The translations under genes were made by a program, and so were the position numbers. Positions 1 through 8,181 of a stretch of 40,232 nucleotides of DNA are shown one piece after another; the first letter of the stretch is position 1, and every line of letters begins with the position of its first letter. The DNA is from Nitratifractor sp. (GTDB taxonomy: Bacteria; Campylobacterota; Campylobacteria; Campylobacterales; Sulfurovaceae), in the NCBI RefSeq assembly GCF_015487065.1, contig NZ_WFQN01000108.1, forward strand, positions 1 through 40,232, given 5' to 3'. Below the pieces are notes generated by a model. It searched no databases. It worked only from the letters and a program-made list of their open reading frames with translations, and was not told the DNA's origin.

Positions 1-1477
1 CACTGTAGCGTTCGTAGCGACGGGTCTTGTCTTTCTCCACCGCCCGCATGATGACCGCTTCGAGCCAGGCGGGGGTGAGGGGATTGAGACGGCGCAGAGG
101 CGTGGGCGTGCGGAAAGTCGGCGTCTGGAAAGGTTCGATCTCCCCGTAGGGGAGTTTGCGACCCAGGGCTTCGTAAAGCGTGACACCGACAGCGAAGATT
201 TCGGTCTGCTCACTGATACTTTCACCGGTGAAGCGTTCGGGGGCCAGATAGCTGGGGGTCCCGGCCCGGGAGGCGAGGGAGAAGATCTCCACGATGGAGC
301 CGAAATCGATCAGTTTGTAGATCCGTTTGCCGTGGCGGCGCAGGACGAGGATGTTTTCAGGTTTGATATCGCCGTGGACCAGATCATAGCGCAGGAGAAA
401 CTGACTGGCATGCAGCAGAAATTTCCCCAGATTGACGGCGTCTTCGACGGGCAGGGGTTTGCGGGCGATCTCTTCCTTGAGCGTGGGGGCGTCGATATAC
501 TCCATCACATAGTAGCGGCAGCTCCGTTTGGCGGGGATGACCGCCTTGGGGAAGAAGCCCGCTTTGAGGCGGGAGGCGTTCCAGGCCTCTTTGACGAAGA
601 GATCCAGATAACTTTCGTCGTGAATCGCTTCAACGGGCGGGAATTTCAGAACATAGCGTACCCCTTTTTTCTCCGCCAGCCAGGTGCGTTCGTTCTGGAT
701 GAGGGGGCGCAGGAGTCTGTAGCCGTCGATCGTTTCACCCTTTTTGAGCTTTTCGGGGATAGGGAGGTCGATCTTCTTGAGGCTTTGGCGCTTGGATTCT
801 CCCAGGATATCGATGACGATCGCCGTCGTGTCGTCGGGGAGGTCATCTTTGACCTTTTTGCTGGCATACTTGATCAGAGGAACCGCGCCGGCGACCATCT
901 GTTCGGTGATCTCCTTTTCGCTGAGCACCGCTTCCAGTCCGTCGCTGGCCAGGAGCAACCGGTCGCCCACATGGAGATTGTTTTCGAAAAAGAAGATCTC
1001 CACCTCTTCCTCCATGCCGATGGCCTGGGTCAGGACATGCTCCATCCCCTCCTCGTGGCTGGTATGGGGAACGCTCAGGCGCAGCAGCTCCCCCTCGCGG
1101 AGCAGAAAAATTGGAGAATCCCCTACGTTGGCGCCGTAGAGGCGGTTCCCCTCGATGACGGTAACGCTGAGGGTGGTGAGGTACTCAGGGCGTTCGTACT
1201 CGTCGATCCCTTCCCGGTAGAGGATTGCGTTGATATTGCTGATGAAGTGACGAAGGGATTTTTCGATACTCCAGCTGCGGGGACGGGCCTTGAAGCTGTC
1301 GATGAGGTAATTGACCGCCCGACGGGATGCTTTGGCTCCGGCGGCGGCGCTGCCGACCCCGTCGCCAAGCACCGCGATACAGAGGTCTTCGACCACCCTT
1401 ACCGCGGCGAAATCTTCACTAAGAGGCTCTTTGCCTTTGGCCAGGCCGAAGGTAGAGGTTTTGAAGAGGGAAGACAT
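1..1477 (-). CDS. Bifunctional PP2C-type phosphatase / Ser-Thr protein kinase (C-terminus beyond window)
   Basis: My own translation of the reverse strand from ATG at 1477 stays open for 492 codons to the window edge; the ORF track omits it. Residues 1-230 are a PP2C phosphatase: metal-site motifs GDGVGS (D39), ANVGDS (D120), ASDG (D179) and DDTT (D216). Residues 250-492 are a Hanks-type kinase: Lys278 in YVLKFP, helix-C Glu297, catalytic loop HGDIKPEN (369-376), DFG (391-393) and APE (412-414). The catalytic loop has HGD instead of HRD, and the Gly-rich ATP loop has no glycines (RLLRPLIQNERTW). It lies downstream of narK on the same strand, so probable co-transcription. The same fusion next to a nitrate transporter is known in Pseudomonas (the PA1782 region). 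A role in regulating nitrate assimilation is inference; its targets are unknown. Confidence 0.93.
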   Translation of the reverse strand, partial: MSSLFKTSTFGLAKGKEPLSEDFAAVRVVEDLCIAVLGDGVGSAAAGAKASRRAVNYLIDSFKARPRSWSIEKSLRHFISNINAILYREGIDEYERPEYLTTLSVTVIEGNRLYGANVGDSPIFLLREGELLRLSVPHTSHEEGMEHVLTQAIGMEEEVEIFFFENNLHVGDRLLLASDGLEAVLSEKEITEQMVAGAVPLIKYASKKVKDDLPDDTTAIVIDILGESKRQSLKKIDLPIPEKLKKGETIDGYRLLRPLIQNERTWLAEKKGVRYVLKFPPVEAIHDESYLDLFVKEAWNASRLKAGFFPKAVIPAKRSCRYYVMEYIDAPTLKEEIARKPLPVEDAVNLGKFLLHASQFLLRYDLVHGDIKPENILVLRRHGKRIYKLIDFGSIVEIFSLASRAGTPSYLAPERFTGESISEQTEIFAVGVTLYEALGRKLPYGEIEPFQTPTFRTPTPLRRLNPLTPAWLEAVIMRAVEKDKTRRYERYS

Positions 1478-1599
1478 GGTTGCTCTTTGTCTATTGGTGT
1501 ATTAGTGTATTGGTATATTGGTATATTGGGATATTGGCAAAGAGGTTCTATTTTCACTCCCAATACACCAATAACTAATATACCAATAACAAAGTCGGA
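1478..1599. repeat. Intergenic repeat mosaic A (CCAATAYA-type arrays in inverted arrangement)
   Basis: The gap between narK and the kinase gene is almost entirely degenerate 7-9-mers of the type TATTGGTG / TATTGGTA (1491-1538), then the same family in opposite orientation, CCAATACACCAATAACTAA, at about 1559-1590. The two arms can fold into a long imperfect hairpin in the narK-kinase transcript. The CCAATACA unit recurs near 5042, 35590 and 37695. Confidence 0.8.
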
Positions 1600-1610
1600 T
1601 CAAATCCGAC
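1594..1610 (-). terminator. Perfect hairpin spanning the narK stop codon
   Basis: GTCGGAT-CAA-ATCCGAC has 7-bp arms and a 3-nt loop. The narK stop (1600-1602) sits at its centre, so the last coding bases are mirrored just outside the gene. On the narK strand it is followed by TTTGTTATTGG, a weak T-tract. It may act as a terminator or attenuator, or be a junction product of the neighbouring repeat mosaic. Confidence 0.5.
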
Positions 1611-2874
1611 CTCCCGCACTCACTCCCCAGGTGGTGCGCCAGCGGGTTTTGACCAGGCTGATGCCGATGATCGCCACGGCGACGACGGCGGCGAAGAGGA
1701 AGAAGCCCGCGGCATAGCTGCCAAAGGCGCTTTTGGACCATCCCAGGGTTTTGATGAGCGCCGTTCCCCCCAGGCCGCCGGCGCAGCCGACGATGCCGGT
1801 CATGATTCCCATATCCCGACCGAAGCGCTGAGGCACCAACTGGAAGACCGCGCCGTTGGCCATCCCCAGGTTGGCCATGATCAAAAAGAGGATCAGGATC
1901 GCCAGATAGAAGTGTTGCACGAAAGCGTTGAAAACCGCCAAAGCCGCCGTGGCCCCGAAGAAGATATAGAGGCTTTTGACTCCGCCCAGTTTGTCGGCGA
2001 TGCCGCCCCCCACGGGTCGCAGGACTGCCCCGGCGAAGATACACAGCGCACCGAAGTAGCCGGCGACCACTTTGACGTTGGGTTCGTTGAGGTATTCCAG
2101 GCCGAATTGGCTCATATCGACCTGATAGGTGCTCATCAGGTAGACCTTCATATAGTTGGCGAAGCCGACGAAACCTCCGAAGCTGACGGCGTAGAAGAGG
2201 CTGAACCACCAGGTATCTTTGTCTTTGAGCAGTTTGAGGTAGTCGCTCAGTTTCTTGGGATTGGGTTTGTAGACATCGGCGGGGGCGTCTTTGGCCATCA
2301 GGGCATACATGATGAAAATGAAGGTCGAGAGAATGGCGCCGACCAGAAAAACTGCCTGCCATCCCCAATACTCCGCGATCTTGGGGGCGAAGAGGAAGTC
2401 GAGAACGACCCCGATATTTCCTGCACCGGCAAGCCCGAGCACCAGCCCCTGCAGCCTGGGGGGATACCACTGTCCCGCCTGGGGGAGTGCTACGGCGAAG
2501 GAGGCACCGGCGAAACCGAGGCCGAAGGCGACGAAAAGCAGCTCGTGGTAGGTGATGTTTTCACCGCGGAAATAGGCATAGAAAAGGGAAGCGATGACAA
2601 TTGCCTGGGAGATCAGCGCCGTCTTTTTGGCGCCGATTTTGTCGACGCCGAAGCCCAGCAGGATCCGCAGGATCGCTCCGGAGAGGATGGGGATCGCCAG
2701 GAGTGTCGCTTTTTGGTTGGGATCGAGGTGGAAGCCGTGGGCCGCCAGCGACTGGCTGATCTCCGTGGCCAGAGGCCCCAGCATGGTCCAGACCATGAAG
2801 CTGAAGTCGAAGTAGAGGAACGCGGCCAGCAGCGTCGGAAAGTGCCCGGCCGTTTTGAGTTCACCGAATTTCAT
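1600..2874 (-). CDS. narK: NarK-type nitrate/nitrite MFS transporter
   Basis: The product has 424 aa, normal for NarK/NasA proteins, with about 12 hydrophobic segments. The N-terminus (LLAAFLYFDFSFMVWTMLGP) and the segment GFAGASFAVALPQAGQWYPP match the nitrate/nitrite porter family of the major facilitator superfamily; the Gly-rich stretch GIVGCAGGLGG fits the nitrate signature region. It should sit in the inner membrane and move nitrate and/or nitrite. The start at 2874 has a strong ribosome site, AAGGAGCACGACAAATG. It is divergent from nirA and upstream of the phosphatase-kinase gene, so the three form an assimilation cluster. Whether it is a nitrate/H+ symporter or a nitrate/nitrite exchanger cannot be read from sequence; next to assimilatory nirA, uptake is the simplest reading. 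No nitrate reductase gene lies in the window. Confidence 0.92.
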   Translation of the reverse strand: MKFGELKTAGHFPTLLAAFLYFDFSFMVWTMLGPLATEISQSLAAHGFHLDPNQKATLLAIPILSGAILRILLGFGVDKIGAKKTALISQAIVIASLFYAYFRGENITYHELLFVAFGLGFAGASFAVALPQAGQWYPPRLQGLVLGLAGAGNIGVVLDFLFAPKIAEYWGWQAVFLVGAILSTFIFIMYALMAKDAPADVYKPNPKKLSDYLKLLKDKDTWWFSLFYAVSFGGFVGFANYMKVYLMSTYQVDMSQFGLEYLNEPNVKVVAGYFGALCIFAGAVLRPVGGGIADKLGGVKSLYIFFGATAALAVFNAFVQHFYLAILILFLIMANLGMANGAVFQLVPQRFGRDMGIMTGIVGCAGGLGGTALIKTLGWSKSAFGSYAAGFFLFAAVVAVAIIGISLVKTRWRTTWGVSAGGRI

Positions 2875-2905
2875 TTGTCGTGCTCCTTGAATGGTTGATG
2901 TCGAA

Positions 2906-2911
2906 ATTATA
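2906..2911 (-). promoter_or_regulatory. Probable -10 box of narK
   Basis: The reverse strand reads TATAAT 32 nt upstream of the narK start. No good -35 is visible, which is common for sigma-70 promoters of Campylobacterota. The AT-rich 135-bp divergent gap to nirA (2875-3009) presumably carries control sites for both genes, but I see no clear operator palindrome. Confidence 0.5.
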
Positions 2912-3009
2912 GATCAGATAATGTCACGTTGTATGTCTATTTTTTGAACAATACCATGAAAACTTTTTGAATATACTTCCGACAAGAAATTGTTATAGTG
3001 AGGTATATA

Positions 3010-4908
3010 ATGAGACTAGAAGCGATCAGCGCCCGACATACAAAAATCAACAAAATAGAGAAGCTCAAAGAGACCCGGAGCTATCAGGAAGCCTGGGAAG
3101 CGTTGCAGCGCTACGCCAAAGAGGGATACGACGCCATCAGCAAAGAGGATATGAGCTACTTCCTCAAGACCTTCGGCATCTTCGATCGCCCGGCAACCCC
3201 CGGAAAATTCATGCTTCGCGTCCGCATCCCCGGCGGACGCCTGACGAGTGAGCAGGCGACCCGACTGGGCGAGCTCTCCCGGGATTACGGCGAAGACGCC
3301 ATGGACCTGACGACCCGGATGCAGGTGCAGCTGCGCTATCTGAAGATCGAGGACCTTCCTACGGTCCTGGAGGGGCTTGAAGCGGTGGGCATTACCACCT
3401 GGCAGACGGGGGTGGACAACTTCCGCAATATTGTCACCGATCCTCTCGACGGCCTGGCCTTCGACAACCTCATCGAGTGTGCCCCGCTTATCGAAGCGAT
3501 GCAGTCGCTCTGGCTCAAACAGCCCGACTATATCAATGTGCTTCCCAGGAAGTTCAACACCGCCATCAGCGGCTCACTGGCCAACCGTTGCAACCTCTTC
3601 GCCCATGATATCTGCTTCGCCTTGGCTAACAAGGACGGAGAATACGGTTTCAACCTCTACCTGGGGGGCAAGGTCGGGGCCATCGCCGAGCGGGCCGATA
3701 TCTTCGTTACCCCCGATGAATTGATGGAGCTCTACAAAGCGGTTATCGATACCTATATCCAATACGGTTTCCGGGACAGCCGCAACCGTAACCGGCTTCA
3801 CTACCTGATCAAAGAGGCGGGAATGGAGACCTACGTCGAAGCGGTCAAAGAGAGCGCCGGCCGGGATTTCGACAGCGCCGGAGAGACCCTGGTCAAAACT
3901 CCCCGCACCGAAGAGGCCGACGGGCGGATCCGCCTCAAAGACGGGACGTGGGCTCTGCATACGGTCGTCCCCTCAGGGATCTTCCACGGGACGGCGATGA
4001 TCGACGCGGCGGAGAATGCTCAAAAGAACGGTTCGGGAACGCTCAACATCTCCACGACCCAGAATCTTTTCCTCCTAGGGGTGCCCACGGAGAAAATCGA
4101 CGCGGCCCTTTCCGAAGCCCCCTACGACCGCTACCGCAACGTCAGCACCCCTTACTTCAATCAACTCGTTGCCTGCGCCGGCTCAGACCTCTGCCCCTTT
4201 GGCGTCATCCCCAACAAAGCCGACGCCATCGAGATGGCCGAGAAACTGGGCGAAAAGGTTCCTCTCCCTGCCGACGCGTCGATCCGGATGCACTGGTCGG
4301 GCTGCGTCAAGGGCTGCGGTGTCCACGAGCTGGGGGATATCGGCTTTGTCGGCTGCAAGGTTAAAGTGGACGGTCAGAGCGCCTACGGTGTGCATATCCA
4401 GCTGGGAGGCAAATCGACCGCCAGTCAGGAGGAAGCCTACACGATCCTCAAAAGTATTCCGCTGACTCAGGCGACCGACTACGTGGCGCAGTTGGCGTCG
4501 GCCTATCGGGATCTGCGCCGGAAGCGGGAGAGCTTCGAACGCTTCGAGAGCCGGGTGCTTCGCCGTTACTCCAAAGGGGCCCTGGGCTTTTTGCTCCACT
4601 GGAATGTCCGGATCGCTCTGCCCAAAGGGTGGGAGGCTCTCGCCATCCGGGAAAACCGAGAAGCCTGCGAAGAGCGCAACGAGATCTTTTTGATGGGGCT
4701 GGAGATCTACAAGGCCCTCGCCGGCAAAAACGCCTATCAGGGCACGCACCATTACGACCCCATTGAGAAGACCCCCGCCGAAGCGCTCCATCGGCTCAAT
4801 CCCTTGGTGAACAAAGAACTCAGTGACGTCGTTATGAAAATGATCGCACCGTCCGAAAAGCGTTACGAAGTCTTTACGGAAGTATTGGCGGATCTGGGAA
4901 TAAAGTAA
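3010..4908 (+). CDS. nirA: Ferredoxin-type assimilatory nitrite reductase (nitrite/sulfite reductase family)
   Basis: Siroheme/[4Fe-4S] reductase for six-electron reduction of nitrite to ammonium. Both ferredoxin-like half-domains are visible (MLRVRIPGGRLTSEQ; the second after about residue 300). The cluster/siroheme ligands are CAGSDLC (C389, C395) and GCVKGCG (C432, C436). The segment TGVDNFRNIVTDPLDG is typical of NirA. The ORF track starts at GTG 2998, but that GTGAGG is the ribosome site for ATG 3010 (MRLEAISARH), giving 632 aa. This is longer than most NirA proteins (roughly 500-590); the last 120 residues or so (from RKRESFERFESRVL) look like an extra helical tail. Sulfite reductase is the alternative, but narK, amtB and the PII gene nearby favour nitrite. 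No flavin or NADPH domain is present, so ferredoxin is the likely donor. Confidence 0.9.
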   Translation: MRLEAISARHTKINKIEKLKETRSYQEAWEALQRYAKEGYDAISKEDMSYFLKTFGIFDRPATPGKFMLRVRIPGGRLTSEQATRLGELSRDYGEDAMDLTTRMQVQLRYLKIEDLPTVLEGLEAVGITTWQTGVDNFRNIVTDPLDGLAFDNLIECAPLIEAMQSLWLKQPDYINVLPRKFNTAISGSLANRCNLFAHDICFALANKDGEYGFNLYLGGKVGAIAERADIFVTPDELMELYKAVIDTYIQYGFRDSRNRNRLHYLIKEAGMETYVEAVKESAGRDFDSAGETLVKTPRTEEADGRIRLKDGTWALHTVVPSGIFHGTAMIDAAENAQKNGSGTLNISTTQNLFLLGVPTEKIDAALSEAPYDRYRNVSTPYFNQLVACAGSDLCPFGVIPNKADAIEMAEKLGEKVPLPADASIRMHWSGCVKGCGVHELGDIGFVGCKVKVDGQSAYGVHIQLGGKSTASQEEAYTILKSIPLTQATDYVAQLASAYRDLRRKRESFERFESRVLRRYSKGALGFLLHWNVRIALPKGWEALAIRENREACEERNEIFLMGLEIYKALAGKNAYQGTHHYDPIEKTPAEALHRLNPLVNKELSDVVMKMIAPSEKRYEVFTEVLADLGIK

Positions 4909-5074
4909 GATGGAAGATGGAGGATGGAAGATGGAAGATTTTGGATAATCATTTGAATGAAATAAAGAACGGAAACATTTTTCATAACACGTAACACTTA
5001 GCACATAGCACAAAATACTTGCGACGGCGCCGAAGGCGCTCCCAATATACCAATACACCAATAACCAAATAACC
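4909..5074. repeat. Intergenic repeat mosaic B
   Basis: Starting at the base after the nirA stop there are four heptamers GATGGAA/GATGGAG (4909-4936), then four heptamers TAACACG/TAACACT/TAGCACA (4985-5012), one CTTGCGA, the block CCGAAGGCGCTCCCAATA, and CCAATATA, CCAATACA, CCAATAA units to about 5074. The last two blocks are shared with mosaic D at 35578-35620. Confidence 0.85.
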
Positions 5075-5092
5075 CCTTGGTGAACGCCAAGG
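5075..5092 (+). other. Small hairpin in the amtB leader side
   Basis: CCTTGG-tgaacg-CCAAGG has 6-bp arms, at the right end of mosaic B. There is no T-tract after it. It may be a structural part of the repeat mosaic rather than a terminator for nirA. Confidence 0.45.
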
Positions 5093-5147
5093 CTCAATTG
5101 CCTAAATTTTATACATTTAACTGTACCGATCACGAAAAAATTTGAAA

Positions 5148-5153
5148 TACAAT
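5148..5153 (+). promoter_or_regulatory. Candidate -10 box of amtB
   Basis: TACAAT lies 38 nt upstream of the amtB start, in an AT-rich stretch after the repeat mosaic. I searched by eye for a sigma-54 type GG-N10-GC element, frequent before amtB or glnK in other Proteobacteria, and did not find one. Confidence 0.4.
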
Positions 5154-5191
5154 GTGAGCATCCAAATCCCAAACGAAAAAAAGGACGTTTT

Positions 5192-6454
5192 ATGAAGAAA
5201 AAACTTCTGACGTTACTCGCAACGCTCCTTCCCGTCGCCGCCATGGCGGGGGAAGCCAAGATCGACACGGGCGATACCGCCTGGATGATCGTCGCCACCG
5301 CCTTCGTCATGCTGATGACCCCCGCGGGACTGGCCCTCTTCTACGGCGGTCTGACCCGCCGCAAGAACGTGCTCAACACCATCGGAATGAGCCTGATCGC
5401 TTTTGCCGTCGGTACCCTGGTCTGGGTGGTCGCCGGTTACTCCATCGCCTTCGGCTCCGGTGATATCATCGGTACCGGCAAGATCCTCCTGGCCGGCATC
5501 ACCGACAAGACGGTCAACGGGAGTATTCCCGAGCTGCTCTTCGTCGCCTTCCAGGGAACCTTCGCCGCCATCGCCGTGGCCATCGCCAGCGGTTCGATGA
5601 TCGAGCGGGTGAAGTTTTCCACCTTTACGATCTTCGCCGCGCTCTGGATCCTGGTCGTCTACGCTCCCATCACCCACTGGGCCTGGGGAGGCGGTGAGAT
5701 GCTCAACTTCGGCGAGATGGACTTCGCCGGCGGTACCGTCGTGCATATCAACGCCGGGGTCGCCGGATTCGTCGTCGCCATGATCCTCGGCAAGCGCCGG
5801 GATTTCGGCAAAAGTGCCTATAAGCCTTTCTCTCCCATCCTGGTGGTTCTGGGAGCGGCGCTGCTCTGGTTCGGATGGTTCGGTTTCAACGCCGGTTCTG
5901 AAGTGGCTGCTGACGGTGTCGCCGCCAACGCCTTCCTGGTCACCAATGTCGCCGCCTCTCTCGGTGTGATCGGCTGGCTGCTTGTCGAGTATCTCCTCTA
6001 TAAGAAGGCGACCCTCGTCGGGGGAGCCTCCGGTGCCGTCGCCGGACTGGTCGCCATCACTCCCGCTTCGGGAAGTGCCGGAGTCGTCGGAGCCATCATC
6101 ATCGGTCTGATCGGCGGTGCCCTGGGTGCCTTCGGGGTCTCCAAGATCAAAAAGCTCTTCAATGTCGATGACTCTCTGGATGCCTTCTGGGTCCACGGCT
6201 TGGTAGGGATCTGGGGATCCATCGCTACGGCGCTGTTTATCGCACCCTATCTGATGCCCGAGAATTTCCATCTGGGAAGCCAGTTGATGGCTCAGATCAA
6301 AGCGGTGCTTCTGACCATCGTCTACAGCGGTGTGATGACCGCGGTAGTCTACTTCGTCTCCAGCCTCCTTACCGGCGGCGGACGGGTCGATGACGAGACC
6401 GAGCTGATGGGTCTGGACGAAGCGGTCCACGGTGAAGAGGCGATCAACCTCTGA
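5192..6454 (+). CDS. amtB: Ammonium transporter AmtB
   Basis: 420 aa, inner-membrane ammonium channel. The N-terminus MKKKLLTLLATLLPVAAMA is a cleavable signal peptide, then about 11 membrane segments as in E. coli AmtB. Family marks include MTPAGLALFYGGLTRRKN, THWAWGGGEMLNFG, and the two pore histidines in VVHINAGVAGF and FWVHGLVGIWGS. The start at 5192 follows AAAAAAAGGACGTTTT, a good ribosome site. The PII gene follows 38 nt downstream, so the order is amtB then PII, the reverse of the glnK-amtB order in enteric bacteria. The PII trimer is expected to plug the channel when nitrogen is plentiful. Together with nirA and gdhA it provides the ammonium supply. Confidence 0.97.
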   Translation: MKKKLLTLLATLLPVAAMAGEAKIDTGDTAWMIVATAFVMLMTPAGLALFYGGLTRRKNVLNTIGMSLIAFAVGTLVWVVAGYSIAFGSGDIIGTGKILLAGITDKTVNGSIPELLFVAFQGTFAAIAVAIASGSMIERVKFSTFTIFAALWILVVYAPITHWAWGGGEMLNFGEMDFAGGTVVHINAGVAGFVVAMILGKRRDFGKSAYKPFSPILVVLGAALLWFGWFGFNAGSEVAADGVAANAFLVTNVAASLGVIGWLLVEYLLYKKATLVGGASGAVAGLVAITPASGSAGVVGAIIIGLIGGALGAFGVSKIKKLFNVDDSLDAFWVHGLVGIWGSIATALFIAPYLMPENFHLGSQLMAQIKAVLLTIVYSGVMTAVVYFVSSLLTGGGRVDDETELMGLDEAVHGEEAINL

Positions 6455-6489
6455 TCCCGGAACTCTTGAGAATATTTCAACAAGGATAA

Positions 6490-6834
<345 letters not shown>

Positions 6835-6844
6835 CTCCCATCTT

Positions 6845-6862
6845 CCCTCCGGCCCCGGAGGG
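6845..6862 (+). terminator. Terminator-like hairpin after the PII gene
   Basis: CCCTCCGG-cc-CCGGAGGG is a perfect GC-rich hairpin 10 nt after the stop codon, followed by ACTTTCTTTC, a broken T-tract. It fits the end of the amtB-PII operon. Confidence 0.65.
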
Positions 6863-7217
6863 ATGCACTTTCTTTCAACTGCTTTCCCTCCTTCTCTTAC
6901 TTTTCGATTCGACTTTATTTCCTGGACGCTCAAATCCTTTTCTTTGCAACCGTTTTTGTCCATCATTTTCAGCTCATGGAGTCTGGACCCCATGGAATAC
7001 CTGGAACCCAAATCATGCATTAGCCAGTACGCCATCTGCCCCAATCATCGGTGACATGGGCGATTCGTCCAAAGCCTCGACGCACCCTCCGGGTGCGCCT
7101 GCGTTTCGGTCGAACACCCCAGCCGACCGAGCGTTGGCACATCTGGCACACTTTCTACTGCATGGTTTGGGTTGAATATAGTATGCTATGCTCCGAAAGT
7201 TCCACAAAGGAGTCGTC
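6863..7217. other. Intergenic stretch with hairpin and repeat traces, no gene seen
   Basis: About 355 bp with no convincing ORF. It holds an imperfect repeat CTGGACCCCATGGAA / CTGGAACCC near 6986-7012, a perfect hairpin CGCACCC-tcc-GGGTGCG at 7081-7097, and an AT-rich end with TATAGT at 7177-7182 that could be the -10 of the following gene. The hairpin resembles the short palindromic units in the other repeat mosaics. Confidence 0.5.
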
Positions 7218-7655
7218 ATGTCCGCTGAGAAAAGCATCAGTTTCCCGAAGAGTCTGAAGCAGGCGGGGCTCTCGATGCTCTCTATGATGCCCATGATCCT
7301 GGCGATCATCGGGCTGGTGGGACTGTTTCAAAGCTATGTCAGTGAAGCGACACTCGCTTCGGTCTTCAACGGAAACGCGGTGCACGATACCCTGGTGGGG
7401 ACGCTGGCGGGGATGGTGGCCGTCGGGCAGGCGATCGTCAGCTACATTTTGGGCGGGGAGCTTCTCAAGGAGGGGGTGAGCCTCTATGCCGTGACCGCCT
7501 TTATCCTGGCCTGGGTGACTCTGGGGGTGGTGCAGCTGCCTCTGGAGGCGTCGGTGCTGGGCGTTCGATTTACCTGGCGGCGAAATCTTTTGGCGTTTTT
7601 TTCGACGATGCTGGTGGCGGTCATGACGGTGAGAATCCTGGAGTGGTGGCGATGA
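7218..7655 (+). CDS. Half-size membrane protein, ArsP/DUF318 permease type (first of pair)
   Basis: 145 aa. I place the start at ATG 7218, not 7188, because ACAAAGGAGTCGTC sits just upstream of 7218. The protein has about four hydrophobic segments (MMPMILAIIGLVGLF; LVGTLAGMVAVGQAIVSYILGG; LYAVTAFILAWVTLGVVQLP; LLAFFSTMLVAVMTV). Overall pattern and pairing with the next gene suggest one half of an ArsP_1-type permease, which normally carries both halves in one chain of about 300-350 aa. No cysteine is seen, so the CSC-type motif of arsenic-exporting ArsP proteins is absent. Substrate unknown. It overlaps the next gene by ATGA, so the two are translationally coupled. Confidence 0.7.
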   Translation: MSAEKSISFPKSLKQAGLSMLSMMPMILAIIGLVGLFQSYVSEATLASVFNGNAVHDTLVGTLAGMVAVGQAIVSYILGGELLKEGVSLYAVTAFILAWVTLGVVQLPLEASVLGVRFTWRRNLLAFFSTMLVAVMTVRILEWWR

Positions 7656-8164
7656 GCAGAGAGCGGAATCGGCCTCGGTGGAGGGGGCTACGACTGCTTG
7701 GGTTGGTGAGTCTGCTTTATCTGGGCCTAGCCCTGGCCGGAAGCCCCGGCGCGGGGCACGCTTTGCACAAAATGTTGACCATTTTGGCCACGCTGCTGCC
7801 GATTTTGGCGGTGGTGGTCTTTATCGCCGGCGCGATCAACTATTTTCTCGATCCGAAAGTTTTGGCCAAACATCTGGGCGAAGAGAGCGGTTGGCGGGGC
7901 TGGATGATTGCCCTGGGAGCCGGGGTGCTCAGTCACGGGCCGATGTATGCCTGGTATCCGGTGATCGAAGAATTGCGACGCCACGGTATGCGTGACGGCC
8001 TGGTAGCGGCCTTTTTCTATGCGCGGGCGATCAAAGTGCCGCTGCTGCCGATGATGGCGGCCTATTTCGGTCTCGATTTCACGATACTTTTGACGGGATT
8101 GACGCTTGTGGCTGCCTGGGGGCAGGGAGTGATGCTAGATGCGCTGGGCACCGGGGATCAATAG
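7652..8164 (+). CDS. Half-size membrane protein, ArsP/DUF318 permease type (second of pair)
   Basis: 170 aa from ATG 7652, which overlaps the previous stop (ATGA); the track start at GTG 7643 has no ribosome site. Predicted membrane segments include LGLVSLLYLGLALAG, MLTILATLLPILAVVVFIAGAINYF, and the last third. The motif LGAGVLSHGPMYAWYPVIEELRRHGMRDGLVAAFFYARAIKVP is typical of the permease family: a loop entering the membrane, then FFYARAIKVPLLPM. With the previous product it would make one full two-repeat permease. Substrate cannot be inferred; the usual Cys motif is missing here too. It converges with the GGDEF gene 17 nt downstream. Confidence 0.7.
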   Translation: MSRERNRPRWRGLRLLGLVSLLYLGLALAGSPGAGHALHKMLTILATLLPILAVVVFIAGAINYFLDPKVLAKHLGEESGWRGWMIALGAGVLSHGPMYAWYPVIEELRRHGMRDGLVAAFFYARAIKVPLLPMMAAYFGLDFTILLTGLTLVAAWGQGVMLDALGTGDQ

Positions 8165-8181
8165 GGATCGAAGCGATCGAC

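Noticed and set aside
332-1717. Forward ORF of 461 aa at the left end
   Set aside because: It is the shadow of the reverse-strand phosphatase-kinase gene, whose motifs are clear, and its end is translated repeat mosaic (VYWYIGILGYW).
5093-5191. Sigma-54 promoter for amtB
   Set aside because: No GG-N10-GC element of the right spacing was found.
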